Assembly: GCA_963836015.1 (NCBI GenBank)
Contig: CAWIIF010000004.1
Span: forward strand, 372,001 to 436,000
Reading direction: 5' to 3'
Length of the DNA stretch: 64,000 nucleotides
Origin: CAWCDJ01 sp963836015
GTDB lineage: Bacteria; Acidobacteriota; Terriglobia; Bryobacterales; Bryobacteraceae
Positions 1-8,856 of this stretch are shown piece after piece. The first letter of the stretch is position 1. Each line of letters begins with the position of its first letter. The translations under genes and the position numbers were made by a program. The notes beneath the pieces are model-generated. The model had not been told where the DNA came from and made no database searches. It saw only the letters and a list, made by a program, of their open reading frames with translations.

Positions 1-1
1 C

Positions 2-328
2 AAGCGGATTTCGCAGCTGCGGCAAATCGTCTTCGAGCTGACGGGCAGGCTTTATCAGATCGAGGAGACGATTCCCGCCACGCCGGAAATGCGCATCGCG
101 GTGCCCAGAACCTTTCGCGAGGTGCCGCGCAGCCACGCCGCCGGTTATCCGGTGCTCCGGACATCGTACATGGACGGCACCAAGCTGTATCTGGAGAATG
201 ACAACTGGGTATTGCTGCGCTTTTCCGGCACGGAGCCGGTCCTGCGCCTGACCGCGGAAGCCGACACAACCGAGAAAGCCGGCCAGTTGTTGGACTGGCT
301 GAAACAGTTCGTCACTGGCGCCAGGTAG
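2..328 (+). CDS. Phosphoglucomutase/phosphomannomutase, C-terminal part (5' truncated by window edge)
   Basis: The open frame enters from the window edge and ends at TAG 326-328, leaving about 108 residues. The stretch LLRFSGTEPVLRLTAEA matches the phosphate-binding loop (R-x-SGTEP) of domain 4 in the alpha-D-phosphohexomutase family, which interconverts hexose 1- and 6-phosphates. Only domain 4 and a little of domain 3 are visible, so glucose, mannose or glucosamine specificity cannot be decided. The 233 bases that follow up to the next gene show no further coding signal. Confidence 0.85.
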   Translation, partial: KRISQLRQIVFELTGRLYQIEETIPATPEMRIAVPRTFREVPRSHAAGYPVLRTSYMDGTKLYLENDNWVLLRFSGTEPVLRLTAEADTTEKAGQLLDWLKQFVTGAR

Positions 329-561
329 GTCTCGCCCGCCGCGTCCCCTTGCACCGGCGGTTGCCGGCACGGTCGAACTGTGGCTAAACGACATTGCCGA
401 AGTGGAAACAGAAACCCATCAGCCGTTGTGCTTCGATGCATACGCCGCGGCCGGTTTACGTATTACGTTCTTGGAATCGCAGGCGCGTTCCCCGGTAAAT
501 GACCGCCAATCGCCTGATCCCGGAATGCGCGTGGCTTGTTTGCTAAGCTCACAATTTGGCT

Positions 562-2502
562 ATGAGACTCGTCTTGTTTCTCTTCGCAGCCGCCGTCCAG
601 GCGCAGACGATGGTCCCCGTGGAACCGGCGCTGGCCGAAATTGCCGCCACCCATCGCTTCCTCGAAACCGCCATTTCTCCGGATGGATCTCACGTAGCCT
701 ATGTGGAAGCACTGGGAGCGCCGGGCCAATCGGCGATCTACATCGCTCCGCGCACGCGGGTTTCGGCAGGGGACGGCAAGACCGGGTGCGATGAACACTC
801 CCTCGCCTGGTCTCCCGACGGCAAACAGCTCGCGTTTCTTTCCGACCACGAGAAGAAAGATCAACCGGAGCTCTACCTGGCCCCCGCGGGCGGAGGGCCG
901 GCGCGGCAGTTAACGCATCTGAAGGGGCTGCTCGCCGAGCCGAGGTGGTCTCCCGACGGCAGGCAGATCGCAATCCTCTTCACGGAAAACCTGCCGCACT
1001 CTGCGGGCCCGCTCGATCCGGTTCCGCCCGAATCGGGCGTCCTCCAATCGCAAATCTTCGAGCAGCGGCTGGCACTCGTCGATGTCACGACCGGCGCCGT
1101 CCGCCAGATTTCCCCGAAGGACATGTATGTGTACGAATACGATTGGTCTCCGGATGGCAAAAGCATCGCCGCCACCGCCGCACCCGGCGACGGCGATGCG
1201 AACTGGTGGATCGCCCAGCTCTATACGATCTCCGCCGCGACCGGCGCGATGCAATCCATCTATAGGCCGCCGGCCGACCGGCAGTTGGCGATGCCGCGCT
1301 GGTCGCCGGACGGAAAATCGATTGTGTTCATCGGCGGACTGATGAGCGACGAAGGCTCAACCGGCGGGGACGCCTTCATGATCCGCAGCGATGGCGGCGC
1401 CGTCCGCGATCTCACACCTGGCATGGCGTCATCGGCCAGTAGCATCTGCTGGCCCCGGAAATCACCGAGGCTGTACTTCACCGAGCACTTCGACGGCGGC
1501 AGCGCCATCTCGCAAATCGACCCCGCCACGGGCCAGGCCGAACGCCTGTGGCAAGGCGACGAAAGCCTCAACCCCCCATTCGAAGATTCGGGAATCTCCA
1601 TGACAGCCGATGGATCGGCGACCGCCGTAATACGCCACTCCTTCCGGAAGCCGCCGGAAATCTGGGCCGGCCGCATCGGAGACTGGAAACCGGTAACCAG
1701 TGAAAACCGCCTGCGCAAGCCCCAGTGGGGCGAAGCTAAGAGCTTGCACTGGACCAATGACGGCTTCCACATACAAGGCTGGTTGCTCTACCCGAGCCAG
1801 TTCGACCCCAACCGCAAATATCCAATGGTGGTCGCGGTGCATGGCGGGCCGGCTTCTTCGGTGAAGCCCGCTTGGCCAAGGCCCGGTTACAATCCGGCGC
1901 TGCTTTCTCAGCAGGGCTATTTCGTGTTGATGCCGAACCCGCGCGGCAGCTACGGGCAGGGTGAGAAATTCGCCGCCGCGAACATTCGCGATTTCGGCGG
2001 CGGCGACCTGCGCGACATCCTCGCCGGAGTGGAGGAGGCCATCCGCACCGCTCCCGTGGACCCGCACCGCATCGGCATCACTGGCTGGAGCTACGGCGGA
2101 TTCATGACCATGTTCGCGGTAACCCAGACGAATCGATTCCGAGCTGCCGTCGCCGGCGCCGGTATCTCGGACTGGAAGAGCTACTATGGCGAGAACGCAA
2201 TCGATACCTGGATGATTCCGTATTTCGGCGCGTCGGTTTACGATGACCCGGCGGTCTACGCGAAGATGTCCGCCATCGACTTCATCAAGAGCGCGAAAAC
2301 GCCGACGCTGGTGGTGGTGGGAGACCGCGATGGGGAATGCCCGGCGCCTCAGTCGTACGAATTCTGGCGTGGATTGAAGGCGATGGGTGTAAAGACGGAA
2401 ATGGTGGTCTACCGCAACGAAGGCCACGCCTTTCACAACCCGGCTCATCAAAAAGACGTGCTGCTGCGCATGATCCAGTGGTTCAATGAAAACCTGAAAT
2501 AA
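562..2502 (+). CDS. Secreted S9-family peptidase (prolyl oligopeptidase/acylaminoacyl-peptidase type)
   Basis: About 646 residues. The N-terminus (MRLVLFLFAAAVQAQ) is a Sec signal peptide. Residues ~25-390 carry WD40-like/TolB propeller blades, with repeated WSPDGK motifs. The C-terminal ~250 residues are the alpha/beta-hydrolase domain, with nucleophile Ser510 in GWSYGG, a probable Asp590 in GDRDG and His622 in NEGHAF. This is a complete serine-peptidase triad, so the enzyme should cleave short peptides in the periplasm. I chose ATG 562; an in-frame TTG at 556 would add two residues, and no strong ribosome site separates them. It is a stand-alone gene. Confidence 0.93.
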   Translation: MRLVLFLFAAAVQAQTMVPVEPALAEIAATHRFLETAISPDGSHVAYVEALGAPGQSAIYIAPRTRVSAGDGKTGCDEHSLAWSPDGKQLAFLSDHEKKDQPELYLAPAGGGPARQLTHLKGLLAEPRWSPDGRQIAILFTENLPHSAGPLDPVPPESGVLQSQIFEQRLALVDVTTGAVRQISPKDMYVYEYDWSPDGKSIAATAAPGDGDANWWIAQLYTISAATGAMQSIYRPPADRQLAMPRWSPDGKSIVFIGGLMSDEGSTGGDAFMIRSDGGAVRDLTPGMASSASSICWPRKSPRLYFTEHFDGGSAISQIDPATGQAERLWQGDESLNPPFEDSGISMTADGSATAVIRHSFRKPPEIWAGRIGDWKPVTSENRLRKPQWGEAKSLHWTNDGFHIQGWLLYPSQFDPNRKYPMVVAVHGGPASSVKPAWPRPGYNPALLSQQGYFVLMPNPRGSYGQGEKFAAANIRDFGGGDLRDILAGVEEAIRTAPVDPHRIGITGWSYGGFMTMFAVTQTNRFRAAVAGAGISDWKSYYGENAIDTWMIPYFGASVYDDPAVYAKMSAIDFIKSAKTPTLVVVGDRDGECPAPQSYEFWRGLKAMGVKTEMVVYRNEGHAFHNPAHQKDVLLRMIQWFNENLK

Positions 2503-2506
2503 CAGT

Positions 2507-2887
2507 TCAGATGGTTGTGAGGCGTTTGGGGGCAATGAGGCGATAGCTGCCGATAGCCAATTCTCGGACCTCCTGCCAGTCGATCTCGCCAACATCGAGA
2601 CGGAGGGCGATCCAGCCTCGCGGTCCGATATAGGCCGGAAGATAGAAACGGCCCGGTTGAGCGGCCGCGAGAGCCGCGTTTTCGCCCGGAAGGGCCTTGC
2701 AGGCGATGGAAACGATACCATCGCCGTGGTGATCGTTCAAGAAATACGCAAACGTCTTCTTCCGGACCATAAATGCGGCATGGCTGCCGCTATCCTGGCG
2801 GGTGGCTTCCGGCAGGGCCAGGCAAATCTTCGAAAGACGGGTAAGACGGCGGTCTTCGACGGAACGGTTGCGGTCGGCCATCTTCAT
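2507..2887 (-). CDS. MmcQ/YjbR family protein
   Basis: About 126 residues matching the YjbR/CyaY-fold family: an early helix with CLALPEAT, then HAAFMVRKKTFAYF and a C-terminal WIALRLDVGEIDWQEV. These are small cytoplasmic proteins of uncertain function, often described as DNA-binding. The start is ATG 2887, preceded by GGAGG at a normal distance; an upstream TTG is less likely. It ends four bases from the peptidase stop (convergent) and diverges from the NagB-like gene. Confidence 0.8.
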   Translation of the reverse strand: MKMADRNRSVEDRRLTRLSKICLALPEATRQDSGSHAAFMVRKKTFAYFLNDHHGDGIVSIACKALPGENAALAAAQPGRFYLPAYIGPRGWIALRLDVGEIDWQEVRELAIGSYRLIAPKRLTTI

Positions 2888-2955
2888 ATTCTGCCTCCGC
2901 ACCAAGCCGCTTGCCCGGCCACAATCGGCTACAATCGCAATTTCGTCGAACCTTT

Positions 2956-3732
2956 ATGTCTACTCCTCTGAGAGCCTTTTCCGCGGGCAACCTTCGGGTC
3001 CAGGTTTTTCTATCAAGCCAAATGGCATCTGAAGCGGCAGCGGATGCCGCCGCCGCAATCCTGCGCGACTCAATCTCCCAAGACCGTGGCGCGCGCATCG
3101 CGGTGAGCACTGGCAATTCGCAACTGCGCTTTATCGAAGCCCTCGTCCGGGCGCCTGGTATCGACTGGACCGCAATTGAGGCGTTCCACCTTGACGAATA
3201 TTCGGGGATAGCGGCTACACATCCTGCGAGCTTCCGACTCTGGGTCAGGAAGAATCTGGCCGAACGGGTTCCACTCGCGGCCACGCGCTACCTCGCCGGT
3301 GATGCGGTCGACCCGGCGGCGGAATGCCGCCGGTATGCCGCGTTGCTCCGCGAACGGCGAATCGATTTGGGATTCGTCGGAATCGGCGAGAACGGCCACA
3401 TCGCTTTCAATGACCCGCAGGAAGCAGATTTCGCCGATGCAATGCCGGTAAAGGTCGTCTGCCTCGATGACCCCTGCCGCCGGCAGCAAGTTGGGGAGGG
3501 CCACTTCCGCGACCTCTCCGTCGTCCCGGAGCGCGCGCTCACACTGACGTGCCCGGCGATCCTCGGCATGTCGAACCTCGTCTGCTGCGTACCGGACCTC
3601 CGGAAGGCCGAAGCCGTGCGGAGGACGATCGAGGGCGAGATCTCGACAGCCTGCCCCGCATCCATTTTGCGCACTCACCCAAATGCACAACTGTTTCTGG
3701 ATGTGGATTCCGCATCGCTTCTCCACCTTTGA
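2956..3732 (+). CDS. nagB: Glucosamine-6-phosphate deaminase (NagB-like)
   Basis: About 258 residues, close to the usual NagB length. Visible signatures are FHLDEYSG (catalytic Asp region) and GIGENGHIAFNDP, the diagnostic NagB motif with the ring-opening histidine. The enzyme converts glucosamine 6-phosphate to fructose 6-phosphate plus ammonia, feeding amino sugars into glycolysis. The start MSTPLRAF fits the family N-terminus better than the upstream in-frame start at 2911. The related 6-phosphogluconolactonases lack the IAFNDP motif. The following SDR gene is 66 bases away and may be co-transcribed. Confidence 0.88.
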   Translation: MSTPLRAFSAGNLRVQVFLSSQMASEAAADAAAAILRDSISQDRGARIAVSTGNSQLRFIEALVRAPGIDWTAIEAFHLDEYSGIAATHPASFRLWVRKNLAERVPLAATRYLAGDAVDPAAECRRYAALLRERRIDLGFVGIGENGHIAFNDPQEADFADAMPVKVVCLDDPCRRQQVGEGHFRDLSVVPERALTLTCPAILGMSNLVCCVPDLRKAEAVRRTIEGEISTACPASILRTHPNAQLFLDVDSASLLHL

Positions 3733-3798
3733 TGGATGCCAAACGCCAGTCCAGCCCCGGCTCCCGCCATCCGGCGAGGACGGCGTATCCTGGACGGA

Positions 3799-4569
3799 AT
3801 GGAACCGTTTCCCAGTTTCGACCTCACGGATCAGATCGCTCTCGTGACCGGAGCGGCGCGCGGTCTCGGCCGCGCGATCTCCCTGGCGCTCGGCCATGCG
3901 GGGGCGCACGTAGCATTGGGGCTGCGGGACCGCAGTGCGGATGCCGGACTGCTTGCCGAAATCCGGGCCATGGGCCGCCGGGCCCTCCCCCTGCAAATGG
4001 ACATGGCCGATATCGATCAGGTTCAGCAGGCTGTGGCCGATGCCGCCACCCATTTTGGGCGCCTCGACATCCTGGTGAACAACGCCGGCATCGCACCAGG
4101 TAATCTCGCCGAGAACGTCACCGTTGACGATTACGATCTCACGATGGCGGTGAACGTTAAGGGAACGTTTTTTGCGAGCCAGGCCGCCGGACGCTGCATG
4201 ATCAGGCAGAAGTATGGCCGGATCATCAGCCTCAGCTCCCAGGCGGGGTTTGTCGCGCTTCCGACCGAGTCTGTCTACTGCATGACGAAAGCGGCAATTG
4301 CCCACATGACGAAATGCCTCGCGGTCGAATGGGGAGCGCACAACATCACAGTGAACGCCGTCGCTCCGACCTTTATCAGAACACCCGGCACGCGCGAATG
4401 CCTGAGTGACCCGGCGTTCCGTGCGGATGTAGTCGAACGGATCGCGGCGCTGCACCGGATCGGCGAGCCAATGGATGTGGCGGGTGCGGTCGTATTCCTC
4501 GCGTCCCCCGCCGCTTCCCTGATCACCGGACAGACCCTGATCATCGACGGCGGCTGGACGGCACGGTAA
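3799..4569 (+). CDS. SDR-family NAD(P)-dependent oxidoreductase
   Basis: About 256 residues, a classical short-chain dehydrogenase. It has the nucleotide-binding TGAARGLG, the NNAG motif, a catalytic Ser (SLSSQAG), YCMTK with the Tyr/Lys pair, and the C-terminal TGQTLIIDGGW of the 3-oxoacyl reductase/glucose-dehydrogenase-like group. The substrate is not readable; the neighbours suggest a sugar or sugar acid. MEPFPSF is the likely start, because the upstream in-frame extension (from 3736) is low-complexity Pro/Ala/Arg. Confidence 0.88.
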   Translation: MEPFPSFDLTDQIALVTGAARGLGRAISLALGHAGAHVALGLRDRSADAGLLAEIRAMGRRALPLQMDMADIDQVQQAVADAATHFGRLDILVNNAGIAPGNLAENVTVDDYDLTMAVNVKGTFFASQAAGRCMIRQKYGRIISLSSQAGFVALPTESVYCMTKAAIAHMTKCLAVEWGAHNITVNAVAPTFIRTPGTRECLSDPAFRADVVERIAALHRIGEPMDVAGAVVFLASPAASLITGQTLIIDGGWTAR

Positions 4570-4578
4570 GCCGCCCGG

Positions 4579-5673
4579 CTATTGCAGTTTCACCGCGCGG
4601 CCGCTGCGGATCGATTCCTTGGCGGCTTCAATGATCTGGACGACACCAATATTGATATCCAGCGAAGTAATCCCCTCAATCGGTTTGTTGTTCTTTATGG
4701 CGTCTACCATAAAGGCGATTGGGTCGGCTTTCTCGGGAGGAAGCGGCGCGAGGGGCAATTCCTTGGTGTCCCGACCCATGCGCAATTCCACTTTCTGCTG
4801 CGTCATGTAAATGCTGCCGCGGGTGAGCGTGCCGTCGGGTCCGGTGGAGGAGCCAAAGATCTCCAGGTCCTGGAAACTGCGAGGGAGGTCCCAGCTTCCC
4901 TCGAAGACGTTGATGCCGTTTTTGTACTTCAGCACCAGCGTCGCCGAATCCTCCACTTTGGGAAAGGTCTCGGGACGCAAATGAATCGCCTCGGCGTAGA
5001 CACTCTCGGGCCGCCCCATGTACCAGAGCGACCAGAGCGCGTTGTAGCAGCCAAAATCGACCAGTGCGCCGGCGCCGTTTTTCACCGGATCGGTGAGCCA
5101 GTCGAAAAAGTACTTCCCGGTGCCGGTCGAGCCCGGGCCGCCGTGCCCAACAATCCCCCGCAATCTCCAGGCCCGCCCGATGACGCCTTTTTCGACTTCC
5201 GCGCGTGCAAGCTGGTTGGCCGGCCACCAGGCCATCTGATAGTTGCACATCACCTTCACGTTGTACTTCCTGGCCAGCTCCGCCATCGCCAGCGCGTCCT
5301 TGTACGTGGAAGCCAGCGGCTTCTCATAGATCACGTGAATGTGCCGCGGAGCGCATTCCTTGAGGATCTCGAGGTGGCGGTTGTTTTCTACGAAGGCCCA
5401 GACCAAATCAGGTTTGGTTTCATCCAGCATCTTCCGGTAATCGTCGAAGAAGGGGACGTCCTTCGCACCCTGCCTTTCTTTGGCGAGGTTCACCAACTCC
5501 GGAATCGATTCTGCGATTCCTACGAGTTTGACCTGGTCGCTGTGCACCATCCGGGGGACATAAGAGCCCTCATGTGCATGAATCAGACCGATCACCGCGA
5601 TCTTGTATGGCTGGGCAAGGGCCGACAACGCGGCCAGCGTGAGGGCGGCGGCGAGCCGCCATGATTTGACCAT
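4579..5673 (-). CDS. Secreted Gfo/Idh/MocA-family oxidoreductase
   Basis: 364 residues. After a Sec signal peptide (MVKSWRLAAALTLAALSALA) comes a Rossmann domain, in which the usual GxGxxG is replaced by IGLIHAHEG. It is followed by the conserved YEKPLAST (EKP motif) and the alpha/beta substrate domain with FFDWLTDPVKNGAGALVDFG. Family members oxidise or reduce sugars and cyclitols using NAD(P), usually tightly bound. Export is typical of Acidobacteriota and Planctomycetota homologues. The degenerate glycine motif makes cofactor binding uncertain. It is convergent with the SDR gene and divergent from the MFS gene. Confidence 0.85.
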   Translation of the reverse strand: MVKSWRLAAALTLAALSALAQPYKIAVIGLIHAHEGSYVPRMVHSDQVKLVGIAESIPELVNLAKERQGAKDVPFFDDYRKMLDETKPDLVWAFVENNRHLEILKECAPRHIHVIYEKPLASTYKDALAMAELARKYNVKVMCNYQMAWWPANQLARAEVEKGVIGRAWRLRGIVGHGGPGSTGTGKYFFDWLTDPVKNGAGALVDFGCYNALWSLWYMGRPESVYAEAIHLRPETFPKVEDSATLVLKYKNGINVFEGSWDLPRSFQDLEIFGSSTGPDGTLTRGSIYMTQQKVELRMGRDTKELPLAPLPPEKADPIAFMVDAIKNNKPIEGITSLDINIGVVQIIEAAKESIRSGRAVKLQ

Positions 5674-5765
5674 GGGTTCATGCTATCAGCCTGCACCGAG
5701 CCCCAGCGCGCGCTGCCGCTTCTCCGTCCAGACCGGCCTGCCGTTTTCGATATACTCACCAGAGC

Positions 5766-7139
5766 ATGCGCTCCGGAGAGCCGGCCAGAGTTGGGGTCAA
5801 GTCCGAATTCGACAAGGGGTTGCCGGAGCGTACCCGGAAACGCGTCACCCGCCGCCTGATCCCCTACCTGGTCTTCATCTATTTTCTGGCCTACCTCGAC
5901 CGCGCCAACGTGGGAGTGGCCAAACTCCAGATGCAGAGCGACCTGGGCTTCACCGATGCCGTGATCGGCCTCGGCGCGGGCATCTTCTTTGTCGGCTACC
6001 TCCTGTTGGATATTCCGGGCAGCCTGATCGTGGAGCGCTGGAGCGCCCGCAAGTGGATCGCCCGCATCATGGTGTCCTGGGGAATGGTCGCTGCACTGAT
6101 GGGCTTCCTGGGCACGCCGGCGTTCAGTGCCGTGCATCCCATCACGCAGTTCTATGGCCTGCGCCTGCTGCTGGGCGTCGCCGAGGCGGGATTCTTTCCC
6201 GGCGTAATCGTCTACCTTTCGCACTGGTACAGGGCCGAGGATCGCGCGCGAGCCAAAGCCTACTTCATGGTCACGCAGCCGCTGGCGATCGCCATCGGGA
6301 TCCCGATTTCCCGCTGGATTCTGGAGACTGTCGGATGGGCCGGCCTCGCCGGCTGGCGCTGGGTGTTCATCCTGGAGGGCATTCCTCCGGTGATCATGGG
6401 CGTCGTCACCCTGTGGTATCTGACGGACCGCCCGAAGGATGCAGGCTGGCTCGTGGATGACGAAAAGCAATGGCTCATGGCCCAATTGAAGGCGGAGGAA
6501 TCCGTCAAAGTCTCCGCGGGCCGCGTCCGGGCGATCGATGCGCTGCGAAACCCCCAGACCTTCCTGCTGATCGCGATCTTCTTCCTGATTGTGACCGGCA
6601 ACCAGGCGCTGATCTTCTTTCTCCCGTCGATCGCCGAAACCATGAAGGACACTCCGGTGGTGATCCGCACGATCGCCGCCGGCCTGCCGTACGCGTGCAG
6701 CGCCGTGGGCATTCTGCTCAACGGCATGTGGGCCCATCGAACCGGCGCGCTGCGGTGGCACACCGCCGTTCCGATGTTGGCGACGTCGGTGTCTCTGGCT
6801 CTCGCCATTCTGGCGGACCGGGCGTCCTCCGGACCCGGGTGGTTGATGATGGGCCTGTTTTGCCTGGCGGGATTTACGTCGCAGGCCTACCTGCCCGCGT
6901 TCTTTACGCTGCCGACCATACTGTTAGGGCGGTCGGCCGCCGCCACTGCCGTGGGACTGATCTGCCTGGGCAATCTGGGAGGGCTCGCGGGACCCTGGCT
7001 GTTCGGTTATCTGAAAACCGTCACGGGACGGTTCGATGCGGGATTGTGGGTCCTGGCCGGCTGCATGCTGTTGGCGGGTACGCTCGCCACGCAGATCCGC
7101 GTGCCGCGAGTTGCCCGCGAGGTGTCACGGAATGAATAA
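5766..7139 (+). CDS. MFS transporter, anion:cation symporter (ACS)-like, probable sugar-acid carrier
   Basis: 457 residues with about 12 hydrophobic spans. TM1 reads LVFIYFLAYLDRANVG and the loop after TM2 reads IPGSLIVERWSARKWIARI. Both are characteristic of the ACS subfamily that carries hexuronates, tartrate, galactonate and similar anions with protons. The stop overlaps the start of the dehydratase gene by 8 bases, indicating one operon and arguing that the cargo is the dehydratase substrate. TATACT at 5751-5756 is only 10 bases before the start and has no good -35, so I do not call it as a promoter. Confidence 0.88.
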   Translation: MRSGEPARVGVKSEFDKGLPERTRKRVTRRLIPYLVFIYFLAYLDRANVGVAKLQMQSDLGFTDAVIGLGAGIFFVGYLLLDIPGSLIVERWSARKWIARIMVSWGMVAALMGFLGTPAFSAVHPITQFYGLRLLLGVAEAGFFPGVIVYLSHWYRAEDRARAKAYFMVTQPLAIAIGIPISRWILETVGWAGLAGWRWVFILEGIPPVIMGVVTLWYLTDRPKDAGWLVDDEKQWLMAQLKAEESVKVSAGRVRAIDALRNPQTFLLIAIFFLIVTGNQALIFFLPSIAETMKDTPVVIRTIAAGLPYACSAVGILLNGMWAHRTGALRWHTAVPMLATSVSLALAILADRASSGPGWLMMGLFCLAGFTSQAYLPAFFTLPTILLGRSAAATAVGLICLGNLGGLAGPWLFGYLKTVTGRFDAGLWVLAGCMLLAGTLATQIRVPRVAREVSRNE

Positions 7140-8856
7140 AAAGAAACCTGAGGAGCTGAGGAGTTACCGGTGGTTCGGGCCCGACACGATGCGCGGCTTC
7201 AGCCATCGCTCGCGTATGGCGCAGCTCGGCTACCGGCGCGAAGACCTAATCGGCAAGCCGGTGATCGCCATCGTCAATACCTGGAGCGAGATCAATCCCT
7301 GCCATGCCCACCTGCGCGAGCGCGCCGAAGCGGTCAAACGCGGCGTGTGGCAGGCGGGCGGCTTCCCCGTGGAGATTCCGGCCTTCTCGATCACCGAAAC
7401 GTACATGAAGCCCAGCCCGATGCTCTATCGGAATCTGCTGGCGATGGATACCGAGGAGTCCCTGCGCAGCCTGCCGGTCGATGGCGCGGTGCTGATGGGC
7501 GGCTGCGATAAGACCACGCCCGGACTGCTGATGGGCGCCATCAGCGTCAACCTTCCGGCAATCTTCCTTCCCGCGGGCCCCATGCTTCGCGGCAACTGGA
7601 ACGGCCAGCCGCTCGGCAGCGGGACAGACCTCTGGAAATATTGGACAGAGCGCTGTGCCGGCACGATCACCGATGACGACTGGAATGCCATCGAAGCCGG
7701 TATCGCCCGGTCCCCCGGCTTCTGCATGACCATGGGTACGGCCGCCACGATGACATCCCTCGCCGAGGCGCTCGGCATGACGCTGCCCGGCGCGTCGTCG
7801 ATTCCGGCGGCGGACTCCAACCATGTGCGGCTGGCCCTAGAGACCGGCCGCCAGATCGTCCAGATGGTTTGGGAAGACTTAAAGCCCGACGAGATCCTGA
7901 CGCTCGCGGCATTCCGGAATGCCATCGCGGTCGATATGGCGATCGGCGGCTCGACCAATGCCATCATTCACCTCGTGGCCCTGGCCCGGCGGCGGGGTCT
8001 CGATCTGCCGCTCCCGGTTTTCGACGAAATCGCGCGGCAGGTGCCAGTGCTGGCGAATATCCGCCCTTCCGGCGAGTTCCTTATGGAAGACTTCTACTAC
8101 GCCGGCGGATTGCGCGCCCTGATGGCGGAAATCCGCGACCTCCTGCAGCTCGATTGCGGCACCGTGAATGGCAGGACCCTCGGAGAGAATCTCGAGGGCG
8201 CGCGCATCGTGAACCGCAATGTCATTCGGGGACGCGAAGCGCCGCTGTGCGAGTCGGGCGGCACCGCGATCCTGTACGGAAGCCTGGCGCCTGATGGAGC
8301 CGTCATCAAAACCGTCGCGGCGGACCGGCGCTTCTGGCAGCATACCGGTCCGGCAGTCGTCTTCCGGGATTACCGCGACCTCGAATCGCGCATCAACCGC
8401 GAGGATCTGAATGTCGACGAGAATTCCGTTCTGGTCCTGCAAAGCGCCGGACCCCTGGGCGGCCCCGGCATGCCGGAATGGGGCATGCTCCCGATTCCCA
8501 ACAAGCTGCTGAAGCGTGGCGTGCGCGATATGGTGCGGATCTCGGATGCGCGCATGAGCGGGACGGCTTACGGCACGTGTGTGCTGCACGTCTCGCCCGA
8601 GAGCTACGTGGGCGGCCCGCTGGCGCTGGTCCGCGATGGCGATGCGATCTCGCTGGACATCCCCAATCGCAAGCTCGACCTGCTGGTGCCCGGGGCCGAG
8701 ATCGAAAGCCGCCGCGCGCAATGGCAGCGGCCCGTTTCGAAGGAGCAGCGCGGCTACCTGGCTCTCTACCGCGAACGCGTGACACAAGCGCACGAAGGCT
8801 GCGATTTCGATTTTCTGGCGCACGATCATGCCGCGCCGGAACCGGAAATCTTTTAG
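7132..8856 (+). CDS. IlvD/Edd-family sugar-acid dehydratase (L-arabinonate dehydratase-like)
   Basis: 574 residues. Three cysteines expected to hold the [2Fe-2S] cluster are present: C57 (NPCHAH), C125 (GGCDKTTPG) and C198 (GFCMTMGTA). A serine in DARMSGTAYGT (S476) corresponds to the family's catalytic serine. The family dehydrates aldonic acids (arabinonate, xylonate, galactonate) to 2-keto-3-deoxy acids, or dihydroxy-acids in valine/isoleucine synthesis. The N-terminus (RWFGPDTMRGFSHRSRM) and the transporter partner favour a pentonate or hexonate substrate over biosynthetic IlvD. The start MNKKK overlaps the MFS stop. Confidence 0.9.
   Translation: MNKKKPEELRSYRWFGPDTMRGFSHRSRMAQLGYRREDLIGKPVIAIVNTWSEINPCHAHLRERAEAVKRGVWQAGGFPVEIPAFSITETYMKPSPMLYRNLLAMDTEESLRSLPVDGAVLMGGCDKTTPGLLMGAISVNLPAIFLPAGPMLRGNWNGQPLGSGTDLWKYWTERCAGTITDDDWNAIEAGIARSPGFCMTMGTAATMTSLAEALGMTLPGASSIPAADSNHVRLALETGRQIVQMVWEDLKPDEILTLAAFRNAIAVDMAIGGSTNAIIHLVALARRRGLDLPLPVFDEIARQVPVLANIRPSGEFLMEDFYYAGGLRALMAEIRDLLQLDCGTVNGRTLGENLEGARIVNRNVIRGREAPLCESGGTAILYGSLAPDGAVIKTVAADRRFWQHTGPAVVFRDYRDLESRINREDLNVDENSVLVLQSAGPLGGPGMPEWGMLPIPNKLLKRGVRDMVRISDARMSGTAYGTCVLHVSPESYVGGPLALVRDGDAISLDIPNRKLDLLVPGAEIESRRAQWQRPVSKEQRGYLALYRERVTQAHEGCDFDFLAHDHAAPEPEIF

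Noticed and set aside
4582..5664. 360-codon plus frame
   Set aside because: Antisense of the Gfo/Idh gene, covering it almost exactly.
5728..5756. TATACT-based promoter before the MFS gene
   Set aside because: The -10 lies only 10 bases before the start codon and no -35 element fits, so it was not called.
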